Source: Astrocystis sublimbata (Eukaryota > Ascomycota > Sordariomycetes > Xylariales > Xylariaceae). Taken from it: a stretch of DNA of 64,000 nucleotides. Positions 39,049 through 49,835 of this stretch are shown piece after piece. The notes beneath the pieces were generated by a model, which saw only the letters and a program-made list of their open reading frames with translations, did no database searches and had not been told where the DNA came from. Position numbers and translations under genes: made by a program. The stretch covers positions 310,001 through 374,000 of the forward strand of contig JAJNNY010000014.1 in NCBI GenBank assembly GCA_022453515.1, given 5' to 3'. Within the stretch, counting starts at the first letter, position 1, and each line of letters starts with the position of its first letter.

Positions 39049-41027
39049 ATGTCCTTCGGATTCAGTGTGGGCGATTTTATCGCCGGAGCGGATCTCGCCC
39101 ATAAACTTATTAAGATCATGACAGAGACACGAGGCGCATCAATCGAGTATCAAGAAGCTCTAGCTGAGCTGTGCGGTATTCAGCAGATTTTCATACAAAT
39201 CTCACAAATGAGTCGCAATGAGATTCTTCCAAAGGCCACCCTTAACTCTATCGCACAGATCATCATGCCGTCAATGGGCATCATCGCCAATTTCCTTGAT
39301 CGCACCAAACATTACCAAGAAAAGCTGTCAGGGGGAAACGGGTTAAGTAGCAGTTGGTGCAGTTAGTATATTTGAGTCTCTAACCCTCCAATTTGGCAAA
39401 AGTTCTGCTCTTAATTGCTGTATCATTGTGCATGCGCTTGAGACACCTGAACTATGAGTCCGAACTTCCCCAAGGACGGCACATTCTAACTCGTTTTCTC
39501 CAACAGAGGTAGGGTGGGCACTGTACCGAACGGAGGAATTGAAACTTTTGCGCAATACACTACATGCCAGACTCACAGCTATCAACACCTTGCTTGCAGC
39601 GGCGAATCAGTGAGTACGATTCGATTGCGAGATCGGTCCTGTCATTGACAAATCGTACTACTAGTCTCCCGTCTCAGAAGCTTCCTAAGCTGCCGAAATC
39701 CGTTGCTCAGTTCCAGGTAGAGGAAGAGAACACAGAGGAATACCAGCATGATTCTGAGCTTCGTGCGGCTAGGCTGGCAGTGTCACGAGTACGACCTCCT
39801 TTCCAAGCAACAATCGACGGCGCTACGAATTGTGAAGCTCAAGATGTGCTCGAAAAAAGCGAAAGATTTTGTGTCGATCAAATCGAAGTGAAACCTGAGA
39901 CTCTTGTCATGAGCCACGACTCTGGCAGAACGAAGCCGGTCAGCGAGACAATGGCAGCAAACAAACCAGAAATCAAAGAATTGTCAACTATTACCGAAGT
40001 GATGCAGACAGTCCGGGCTCAAGCCCAGAATTCGCAGTCTCAAATAACGGCCTCGCCACGAGCGCGGCAAGCAAACAGTACCAACAAGACCGCTCAAGAC
40101 CACAAACGCACGGAACAAGATCTCGATACCTATCTCCAAACCCTTTTCGAGAAGGCTATGGCAATTCAAGCTGAGGCAGAGGTGAAAGCCAAGGCGGCTC
40201 AGAAGGCTGTGGAGGAAGCCGAATGGCGGCAACGTATCGAAGAGAATATTCGACTCAAAGCAGAAGCGGATATACACGAGAAAATGGAGCGTGCAAGATT
40301 GAACGCCGAGGAAGAACGCCGTGCACTGGAAATAAAACTCGCAGCCGAAGAAGCCTTTAAGAAGCAGGCCCTAGAAGAAGCAAAACTGGCGGCAGCTGAA
40401 GCGCATGAACAGGGTTTAGGGAAGGACAAGGCTTCCGTGCGGTTCAAGGATGCTGTTGGCAGGAAGTTCAACTTCCCTTTCCATATATGCCAGAAATGGC
40501 AAGTAAGTAAGCGACTTTCCTTTCATGAAGCTGTCACACTGACTCCGATTCCCTAGGGAATAGAGGAATTGATCAAGGCAGCATTCGTGCATGTAGAAAC
40601 CATCGGCCCGCACGTACAAGCCGGCCACTACGACTTGTTAGGACCGGACGGCCAGATCATTCTCCCGCAATTATGGGAAAGGGTAATCGAGCCTGATTGG
40701 GATGTTGAGATGCGAATGTGGCCAATGGATCGCCCAGGCATGAAACCACTACCAGGCACAATGCCGCTACAAGGCCTGAGACCAGCAGTGCCACCACCAC
40801 CACCAAGGCCATTGCCACTAACATGGCGGCCACCACCACCAACAGGACGAAGACCCGCAACTCCCTCGGACGAATACGAAGACACCGACGAATCCGATGA
40901 CGAAGCGAAGGCACCAAGGAAAAAGAGAAATTTCATCAAATCGTTCATGAACAACAAGTTCAAATGGCCGAGGCGTCGGAGATCTTCCATCTCGTCAAAT
41001 TCGACGGCAAGTTCAGGGTTGTCATAA
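39049..41027 (+). CDS. Fungal ubiquitin-like (ULD) domain protein
   Basis: Four exons reconstruct cleanly: 39049-39361, 39507-39609, 39665-40502 and 40557-41027, with introns of 145, 55 and 54 bp and consistent phases, giving 574 residues. The N-terminus MSFGFSVGDFIAGADLAHKL and the following helical region ending in LRNTLHARLTAINTLL resemble the N-terminal helical domain found on many fungal NLR-like and signalling proteins. Residues about 190-390 are a Glu/Ala/Lys-rich coiled coil. Residues about 402-487 match the fungal ubiquitin-like domain (PF22893 type): VRFKDAVGRKFNFPFHICQKW across the intron to IEELIKAAFVHVETIGPHV and GHYDLLGPDGQIILP. The tail is Pro-rich, then acidic, then basic (RKKRNFIKSF). 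A role in recognition or signalling is inferred only from domain company. Confidence 0.88.
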
Positions 41028-41077
41028 AGGCGGAGTTGTTTGGGCCGAGAACCTTTACATGCCATATGGAGGTAAGA

Positions 41078-41319
41078 TTAAGTGTCCGGTGTAGGTGCCG
41101 TTGAGTGGAAGTAGATATCGGCATATAGTATAATAAATATTCCTTTAATCGCGGAATAACTATTATATAATCAATAAACTATATTAAATAACTACTATAT
41201 AACTAGGTAATAATAAAGCGATAAATATTATGTATTACTTTCTGCGGGGGGTATAAACTACGAAAAACCTGGTTGATAGTATCTCTCATCTGTGTGGCAC
41301 CTCGAACCCGGACACTTAA
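41078..41319. mobile_element. Short terminal-inverted-repeat element (MITE-like), copy A
   Basis: Bounded by TTAA on both sides and by inverted ends: GTGTCCGGTGTAGGTGCC on the left and GGCACCTCGAACCCGGACAC on the right. About 242 bp including both TTAA copies. The interior is very A+T-rich. It shares most of its sequence with copy B at 42562-43067. The duplicated TTAA is what piggyBac-type elements leave; a TA target with slightly longer ends (Tc1/pogo type) is equally compatible. No coding capacity. Confidence 0.75.
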
Positions 41320-42422
41320 TGTGACTCCCCCTTGACTGGTTCGTCAAGGGTCCATCTGCCTGTGGCTATACACTTAAGGTGACATTGGAGTGTTCTTTTG
41401 TACCCTTCGTCATCATCCGACTCCTCATCTTCCGAATCTTCATCTCCTGAATTTTCCTGTTCCTCTTCATCTTTGGTCTGTAGCCACCCGCCCTCATCCT
41501 CATCTGCTTCCTCTACTTCTTCGATGGCAGCCTTGACCCTGCTTGCGACTCTGTTCGCGTGTTCGCTTGAAAGTTGAATCGGGTCGTCAAACCCTTGGCC
41601 TCTTATCCAGCTTTCTATCAGCTTTAAATCTGTCGTCCCGAGATACTGGTTGATAGCCAGTAAGATAGTCTCGCGTAGATAAGGGCCCGGTGTTGGAAAC
41701 GGCTTTGTTGTGAATAGCCGAGCCCATGTTTCCTTCCAGCCATGTGGTTGGATATCGCGCATTCTGACAAGCGCTAGCATAAAGTGAAAATATAAAAATC
41801 TTGAGGCGGGCCGAGCTTCACTCCGGAAAGTGAATTCTCGACCATCCAAGTCTCGACCATAATAGGGGACATTCGGCTCATTCACGGGACCAAGTCTCAC
41901 CTGGGCCACTGCAAGTCTCATCTCGGCCACTGAATTTCCTAGTAGCTCGATCTTCCACCTCGTGATCGGCATCTCTTCGGCGTCAACGGGTATGATAATC
42001 AGGCAGTACCGGTCAAACCAGCCCTTAATCTGGCTTGTTAGTAGTAGGGAATTGCTTGGTTTCTCAAGATCGTCGCCTCTGCTGCCAAATAGTAGCTCGC
42101 CGATTTCTTGAGCTGTTGAAAAAAGGGACGATATGAGCGGCTTTGACGAGTGAAGTGGGGAGAAACCGGCCAAGAGCATGACACCATACATCGTCCTCGA
42201 GTGGCCCAGATCCGTCATAGTAGTTTTTCACATCTTTTCGCCACTGCTTTGGGCGCTTATTTGGCGTTGTTCCAACTGGCTCATTTCAACTCCCAAGATT
42301 GATTGCTTGTATTCCGACTCAGGCAGGTTGTCGGAAGTTCTCTGTACTCTGTCCTTGATGAGATTTATCTTGCGCTCAAGCGCTTCTTGCGTGGACTGAA
42401 GAGTTGGTGGGATCTGCGACAT
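41316..42422 (-). pseudogene. HNH-nuclease-family gene lacking the HNH core
   Basis: Two open segments in the same frame, 42228-42422 (64 codons from an ATG) and 41316-42218 (300 codons from an ATG), are separated by one TGA and three codons. The longer part carries the fungal HNH_2-family C-terminal region: PSNSLLLTSQIKGWFDRY, IIIPVDAEEMPITRWKIEL, YYGRDLDGREFTFR and RPASRFLYFHFMLALVRMRD. An acidic Glu/Asp tail follows. Where family members carry the Cys/His catalytic core (the block ending in AHIYP/AHIFPF-type sequence) there is none; the N-terminal helical segment runs straight into VMLLAGF. The gene thus looks internally deleted plus nonsense-mutated. Its TAA stop is supplied by the TTAA at the edge of repeat element A. 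Flanking by two related elements suggests mobilisation or insertion damage. Confidence 0.65.
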
Positions 42423-42561
42423 TGTGCCGATTTTCCAATGTCTTCAGTATTCGGCGATGGCTTGTGTCGTTCCGTGATAGACGGTATCTATAAGGGAGGG
42501 TGGCAAAGAGGTGTACAGTCCGCACAGGCGAAGGTTGGCTGGTCGTCGGACGTACCGTGGA

Positions 42562-43067
42562 TTAAGTGTCCGGTGTAGGTGTAGTTGAGTGGAGGTTGAT
42601 CGCGCACGAAAGTGTCATTGAAAAGGATCGGTCGGGATAGTCGGCGCTCCTCGACGATAATGTAGGTTGCTTGCTGTATAGAGAAGTCGAGGAATTTAAC
42701 ATCTTTATGATTGTCTTCGTCTAGAACTACCACAAGGTCGATGTCGGCATATAGTATAATAAATATTCCTCTAACCGTAGAATAACTATTGTGTGATCAA
42801 TAAACTATATTTGAATAAAAACTATATAACTAGGTAATAATAAAACAAAGGGGGGTGTGAGAAGTTGGGCTATACTGTGTGGGATACGGCCACCTAGTAC
42901 TCAGACAGTACGATTCCAGGCACAAAGTAGCGTGTACAGTACATAAGGCACCCATTGGCCAGATCGATCGGCGGTGCGCATTCGTCTTTTGACAGGGGGT
43001 AAACTATAAAGAATCTGGTTGGAAATATCTCATCTATTTTGTGTGGCACCTCGGACACGGACACTTA
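42562..43067. mobile_element. Terminal-inverted-repeat element, copy B (longer relative of copy A)
   Basis: Begins TTAAGTGTCCGGTGTAGGTG and ends with the same GTGTGGCACCTCGG...GGACACTTA-type end as copy A, about 506 bp. Two internal blocks absent from A (about 42592-42733 and 42845-43000) make B the fuller version. A 60-codon open stretch on the minus strand within it has no recognisable domain. The right boundary TTAC differs by one base from TTAA. After the end, GCGACTCCCCCTTGG repeats the sequence that follows copy A, so similarity extends beyond the inverted end. Confidence 0.65.
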
Positions 43068-43447
43068 CCTAGGTAATGCGACTCCCCCTTGGCTGCCTCG
43101 GTATTGCTAAGTAAGTACCCCACTTTCCACTTTGGTGGGTAGCTCCTACAGAGTCGAAGTAGCTACCATGGTGCCAGGAGCCAATGAGATAGGCGCAACA
43201 GACAGAGGAAGGTAGGTAGTATTCTGAAGGTTGAAGGTAGCTTCCTTCATCCAGCCAGCTTCCCAATTGTAATACATACCCAGATCAATCAAACAACATC
43301 TCGGTCCAGCTTTCAAAACAACTCGGCATGCATTGAGCACACGTCGAGAAACCTTGGAGAACCCCCATAAACTCTTTTTGCTTTTTGAACGTCAATTTAG
43401 CAATCACAATCACTCTCAACTCGAACAACACCACCAGGCCGATCACC

Positions 43448-44115
43448 ATGACCCGCCCCGTTGCCACACGCCTGGCCACGATGGCAGTGCGTGGCCTCGC
43501 AACCCGTACTGCCGCCTCCCATGGTCTCAGACAGCCTGCCATTTCGACCCCACGAGTTCTCGACCCCCGCCCGAGTTTCCGAAATCTGTTTTCGACCAGC
43601 CATCGTCTCGCCAAACCTCTGACCGCCGACGAGCTCAAGACCGCCGTGCCTTACAAGATCACCGACGACGAATACCACAAGCTCGCCGACGAGATCCTCG
43701 AGGGTCTCGAGCGGGAATACGAAGAGATGCAGAACCAGCGCCAGGACATCGACGTCGAGTACAGTGTACGTCATCTCCGCCTCTTGTGCCGTTTCCGTCC
43801 GCCAGCTTGTCAACCATATGCCTATTTGTATGCTAACACATCTTCCCAACACAGCAAGGCGTTATGAACATCACCATTGTCGACGTCGGTGTATGGGTTG
43901 TCAACAAGCAACCGCCTAACAAGCAAATCTGGCTGTCGTCGCCGATCACGGGCCCGAAGCGCTATGACTGGGTGGTCGTTAGTGAAGGCCAGGACCAGAA
44001 GATGGACTGCGCGCGGGGCGACTGGATCTACATGCGCGACGGGTCGTCGTTGTCCGAATGCCTGGTCCGGGAGACCGGGATCGACATCGATCACATTGTG
44101 CGAGCCCATAGCTAG
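43448..44115 (+). CDS. YFH1: Frataxin, mitochondrial
   Basis: Iron-binding activator of iron-sulphur cluster assembly in the mitochondrial matrix. Two exons, 43448-43765 and 43855-44115, with an 89-bp intron (GTACGT donor, CAG acceptor, GCTAACA branch) give 192 residues. The first 55 residues are Arg/Ser/Ala/Thr-rich without acidic residues until the end, a typical mitochondrial presequence. The mature domain has the acidic first helix (DDEYHKLADEILEGLEREYEE), used by the family to bind iron and Nfs1/Isu. The sheet follows: GVMNITIVDVGVWVVNKQPP, then QIWLSSPITGPKRYDW. The ATG at 43448 (context CACCATGACC) is the first in frame. Confidence 0.96.
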
Positions 44116-46763
44116 TAGTTAGGGAGCCCGTCGATGGCGTTTCACTACCCACACACATACACTCACGAAAACGGCATCGGCTTCGGACACGTTTCTGTTA
44201 TTTCCTTGTCTCGTGGCATTTTTGGGGCTCGGCGGCGAGGCGTTGCAGAGCGGGCAGATACGATGTGCTGTACTGTACAACATTGACCTTCCGGCACGGT
44301 CCACTTTATGACTTTTGAGGTTTTGGCGGGGGCGTTTGGTTCAATATCCCTTATGCCATCTTACATGTACTATCAGCAGTTCCCCTGCTCGGAGGATCGA
44401 GTGTTTATTTTTGGTGAGACCAATCTCGGAACAGGCCGAACAATTACAATTACTGGGGATAGCTGGTCCGAGTCTTCAATGAAAGAAGATAACATTCCAA
44501 GCACACAAGTTCTTCATAGCACTGTATTACGCTTCCCGTATCATGCGTCCGTTGAAAGCTCTGTTTTTTTCTCTTTGAATTCATGCACCGATCTTCGACT
44601 TGCCAAGATCCACATATAGAAAGGCGAACTTATCTGGTCAGCAAGACTGCACTGATACGGCGAACACATATCATGTCTCCAGCGTGTCATTTTCGGCAGC
44701 ATTTGACTTGGCAAAGCTGACGGACAGCAAAACACGAATTGGTTTAACAATAGCAACTTGCTTGACCCCGTGGAAATTTAGGTATTTTGGCACAAGATAC
44801 ATTATTTTACAATGTCCGGTCCCGGACTCCGGCCCGACATACTGATGAGAACGAAAAAAAGGGTGTTGAGTCCAACAACGGCCCCTCAAAGGGTGGTAAG
44901 AAAATCACATCGCATCCCATCCCGCCCCATCCCAACAGGGTGGTACGACGATGCAACGGAAGCACGGTATTCACCCTACCCTGCCCTGCCCTATCTAGGC
45001 ACGGTCAGCCTACATACGGTAACATGACCTACACGGCGACCTACATACATACATACTTAATGAAGTATTTCTGCGTTTTCCAAATGCGGCTCAAGCTGAC
45101 TGCCTCGACTGCCCGATACAGCCTCAGGTTTTCGCCACACACGCAGTCTTGGCCAGAAACAAACATGGCCTTGCAGATGCAGATGCAAGTAGCCTCGGCA
45201 GTAAGTCATCTGTGTGGCTTGTTTCGCGATATGCATGCATGCATGCGAACTTGCGAACATGCATACTAACATAACAGGTATGTAACTAGCCACACTGATT
45301 GGAACTCGATTCGTCGATGTGCATTAGGTACATACGAGGTAGATTTTTCGATAAGCGCCAAGTTCCTGTCCAACGACTGACCCAATGACTCCCGGCCCCT
45401 CGACCGAAACCTGGACCCTTTTGTTTCGTGGGGATGTTGCATGGAATAATTATGCTCAGGTCCGGTGATGACTCGTTTGCCCGTTTCGTCGTCTCGATGC
45501 TTCGCTTGAGGGTGGGTGGGCTGACTTAGGCGCTTAGAGTCTTGGATGCATATGTGTTTGTTTCGACAATGTTTGATACCTACTACGCGTGATGGAAAAT
45601 GATGCACGAAAATGAGTGAATGATGCGTGGAGTGGAGTGGAAATCCGTATAATCCTGTCAGAAAGTACCCTGCAGCAGGGGAGGAGGGCATTGAGGTTAA
45701 TTTTCTGTCTCTAAACTAAGGTAAACCTAACCTACCCGTTCGGCTTGGTGCCTACGGAATTGTACATAGAATCGACGGTAATCCGAAATAGAGCTTGCGC
45801 CGTGCCGCACATGAATTATTGATAGAGTGAGTGAAGCCTAAGATCGGTGCCGAACGTGTTCGAGCGTATATGCAAGTGCATCTGTGCGGCAGCAATCCGC
45901 AAAGCCTGGGGGTGGGGTCTAATGTGTGTTTGTGTGTGTGCGTGTGTGTGAGTTGACTGCGGATGGTTGGTCTACGAAAATACACTTCAAAGTCTGGTTT
46001 GGTTAGGTTTTGTTTTTGGATAACATTTGGTTTAGATACGATCCATAATCGGGCCCGAGGGGACGAAACACCCTAATATCTTCGCTACCTAGAAATCAAT
46101 CAGCTACGGTCGTATTGTTGGCTTACATGCGACCCCCGATGCGAATAGGGTGGCGTTGGGTGGTGCACATCGAAGGTGGCGGACGACGGCGCGGGGCGCC
46201 TTTTATTGACTGCATTTACTTACAGCACACGGCAGACAGACAGGCGCCTGCGAGGGGAAATCCCGGGGAATTCAGGACGCTGGCCGACGCCACCAGGCCG
46301 GGAATGGGGCCGCCGCCATGCACGCTACTGTATTTGTCTGTCTGTGGGCGTCCTGTGATGCCTGGGGGTCTTGGTGCCTGGGTGCCTATTAGGCAGGTAT
46401 TGCTGTGAGTCACTTTGTCGCCGTGTACGGATTTTGAGTGTTTGGCAATTGTCACTTACTGTAGATAGTGAGTGAGGTGCGGGGATGGGGAAGTTGAAGA
46501 TCAATGCACAATGCCATTGTGATTCTCGGCAGGGGTTGAGCAAAAAGGCAAGAAACAAGAAACAAACAAGTGGTATTCGATCTATGCGCTAATCATGGTT
46601 CCCGCGCTCTAATCCCCCGCCGTCCAATCAGTAAAAGTACATTCTAGCATATTGTACATATCTAGGCAATTGTGCTGTAATCTCAATTGGCCTTTGAAAA
46701 TTCTACAGTGACCATGTTCGAAATCTCTCTCTCTCCTTGTGACTGAACTCTTCGGTTTCAAAT
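44116..46763. other. Intergenic region, no gene seen
   Basis: 2.65 kb with TG/GT repeats around 45925-45952 and TACA repeats near 45045-45056. No coding frame resembles a known family. Confidence 0.5.
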
Positions 46764-47006
46764 TCATCGCCGTGAAGAGGAAGCGGATTTGTAGGAGCTT
46801 TCCCATTGATTCAGGTGACCCCCCATTGCGTCTTTGGATGCTGCAGGGCGGCTGGGCTGTCCAGTAACGTAAAAGCGTTCGTTCGGGTCTTGGCGGCGGG
46901 CGTATTCCGTAATTGGCGTGTATGTAGACGTGGACGACGAATATGAAGGAGTGTTTGTCTGGTACGAGGAACCAGAGGTTTTGTAGGTTCCGCTTGAGTA
47001 AGACAT
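46764..47006 (-). CDS. Small Ser/Thr/Tyr-rich hypothetical protein
   Basis: An 80-residue open frame from an ATG at 47006. The first 35 residues are nearly all Ser, Thr, Tyr and Gly (MSYSSGTYKTSGSSYQTNTP and similar), followed by a more balanced part with YARRQDPNERFYVTGQPSRP and a Ser-rich end. There is no signal peptide or membrane segment. The composition and the isolated position make it a plausible small gene, but without a homology search I cannot exclude a chance frame. Long flanks of 2.6-2.8 kb on both sides hold no other gene. Confidence 0.5.
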   Translation of the reverse strand: MSYSSGTYKTSGSSYQTNTPSYSSSTSTYTPITEYARRQDPNERFYVTGQPSRPAASKDAMGGHLNQWESSYKSASSSRR

Positions 47007-49835
47007 GATTGCTTTGTGTTGGGTTGGTTTGATGATTGCTATGTCGTCCCAGGCGGTGGGTAGAGTGCCTGGTAGTTTCTTTATCGAGAGACTATGTTGT
47101 TGTAGTATGTGGCGGGGTATATCAACAACGATGGGGTATTGTAGAATGAGTTGTTGTTTGGCCGATTCAGTGATGGGTGAATTGTTTAGAAGAGGAGATG
47201 AAGATTGACTTTTGATCCTTTGAAGTGGGAATTGAGTTGGTTATATAGTGTAATGGCAGAGGAGAGCAAGTGTGCGTACACGATGATCGATAGCAACGTA
47301 GATGTTGTGTGAATAGAGACATCATGAAGGAGGGGAGTCTCTAGCTTTATATGACACCTCAGGCAACAAGACTTAGGAGAACGATAGAGTGAAGAGGGCG
47401 CGCACTACGTCGCCAAAGGATTATTCAGGGTGGTTTCAGGGTGGAAGTAGAAAAAGAGTCATCTCCTCTACCTTTGCGTGCAATACCAATGGGGATACTC
47501 GACATAGTTTAGGGTGTGAGCTGGCAGCGGGTTGTTACACAATATCGATACGAAGCAGAGAGACTGTGGCGCATGCGATCACGACGACCTCAAGTGTTAA
47601 GATGAGTGGCTAGTTACCGGGGCTAGAGAAAGTGGAATTTGGATATAATCAATGGGTTGAGCATTGGGGGTGGCACTGCATCTTCAAGACTGTTGAAGAT
47701 GATGTACGGAAACTGGTGATGGTTCCTGCCAAGCATCCAGACGTCATACTATTCGTTGGACGAGACTCGTAAATTGGTCAATGGAGTAGATCTAAATGCT
47801 CCAGTCACCCCTCGAAGCAGCTTGGGTCTGGGACAGCTGCAGGCACAATGCGCAGACGAGTTCACGTGATGGATTGTGGTTGAGTATAAGACTACACGGG
47901 ATGCGCTGGCAGGCGTGCCGAATGCCGCGACTATGAAGGCGTCAAAGAAAATGTCCGTCCGCAAAGTAGAAAAATGCTGGGGGTGATGGCTTGTCATTGC
48001 GATTGAGGAAATGGACTAGTGAGATTTCATGAAATATTGGAGATGAGCCTTCGTAGAAAACACCAATCACAATGGCTTGGGAAGCTGCTTTCGCAAATTT
48101 CAAAGTCTGCGCCAACAGTTGATAGGTAGCGATTGGGGCTGTGAATGGCTTCAACAAACAGCTTCAAAATGGCCCCGCGCGGTACATGTAACACCTATGC
48201 AAATTGGAGTCCTGTTCTAAATGATCGAGTTGTATGTGGGGCTGTAATGAACGACGGACACCTGCTGAGCGTGCCCATTGTGATAGTTCCCGTTTCAGTT
48301 AGCAAATACATACACATCGTCTAAATTCAAGATTCAAGATTCAAAACGAAGAGAATGCAAATTTTGCCATTGCCGGCGCATAGATCGCTTGGGTTGGGTC
48401 GTGGACCCCAGGCAAGGAGCCCGAATGGAGATGGGCGGTTTCGAAACGGAACTGTCCGAGATGGGGCGGGGTGTGAACTAGTCAGTAGAACAAGAGCATC
48501 GCAATAGAGGCCGGACAAGCACCCCGCTTAATATCAAAGAATTGTTCAAGAATGACTCTTCTAGTTGCCTTGAAACCTAGCGAGGGCAGCGGAGTGGAGT
48601 GCGAGTATGCTTGAATGGGAGAGCTTCTCTGGGAGAATCTGGGAATCGCGAGATGCGAACCAGTTCGCATATTAGTTGCCTGACCCTGCCTGGCGTTTCC
48701 CCACGAGAGCGTGCAAAGTGTAGAAACCAACCACACATCGCCTGGGGAAGAAACACCTTAAAAGCTGCAGATGATTAATACACAGCCACGACACCGCACG
48801 GCACATCTCAGATCGCGAGTGCCTCTTGAAAAGCCCGGCATCCAGCCTAATGTCGCCAGCCACTGTGGCAGAATCTATATCGCTTATGGCGATCGATAGT
48901 TGGCAGCACAGCCACCCTCGAGCCTGTCTCACTCGTGTTGTGCCGCCATCAATGTCCGCCTTTCGATCAGCCAAAGGCTATGAGACTTTTTCTCGAAGCA
49001 CGATGACATAGTTAATCCCCGTGCGAGTCCGGCGATACACCACTTGCCAAAAGAAAAAATGTCTTAGAGCAAGATTGGAGGTCGCCGAGGGAACGGTTCT
49101 AGACCACGTTGGTGGAAGTATAGATATGTCTTAACCCTGGTAGGTAAGTGCACGTCCGTCCCGAGGATCGTTGAGGCATCCTTAGTCACCCAACAAAGAT
49201 GGATATTTTGCCTCTTGATAATTTTACTTAAGGGCGTTAATTTCCTGTCCGTGAAGACTGCTTACTGTGTCGCAATGCGCGCAATGCAGATGGAAGCTTG
49301 TATGCGTTGTCCGTGAGATGCGATGCGATGCGTAAACAGCGCTGAGCGACATTACGAGATCTCTGTCTGCCCTACAAGGCTTCTTGTCGCTAGCCTATCT
49401 GATCTTAAGGCGTTGGGGGCCACGACCGGGTGGACCTGGACGACCCTGCGGCCGGCCGGCTTGATGGCCTCAATCCAGCCTGCAGGATTCAAGCCATGTC
49501 GCATCACCTAGCTTCAGAGCCGGGTGTGCTGTGCCGCGAGTGACGGAGTATACTGTTGTTTGTTCATTCATTTCGGGCCAGGTTCCCTCAACTAGAATGT
49601 GCCAGCCGTGAGTGTCAGCATACAAAACTCATTCCGGTCCCCTGGACATCTGAGTCGTGAACGCTATCCAAGATGCTACTTATTGCACCATTCCCCATCC
49701 ACCTTGGCAGAGACCTAGTCGTAGCTTGTTTTCCATCGTCCCTATAATTTAGTCACTTCTGGTGTCCGTCTTCTTGGAGCTGTCTCTTGGCAATTAGTTT
49801 TGGCGACCCTCATGTGGAGAGGTGTGAGGGACGCA
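47007..49835. other. Intergenic region, no gene seen
   Basis: 2.8 kb without recognisable coding content. Promoters of the flanking divergent genes must lie here. Confidence 0.45.

Noticed and set aside
42592..42733. A minus-strand open stretch inside element B as a transposase remnant
   Set aside because: About 60 codons without a DDE/DDD motif or any recognisable helix-turn-helix.
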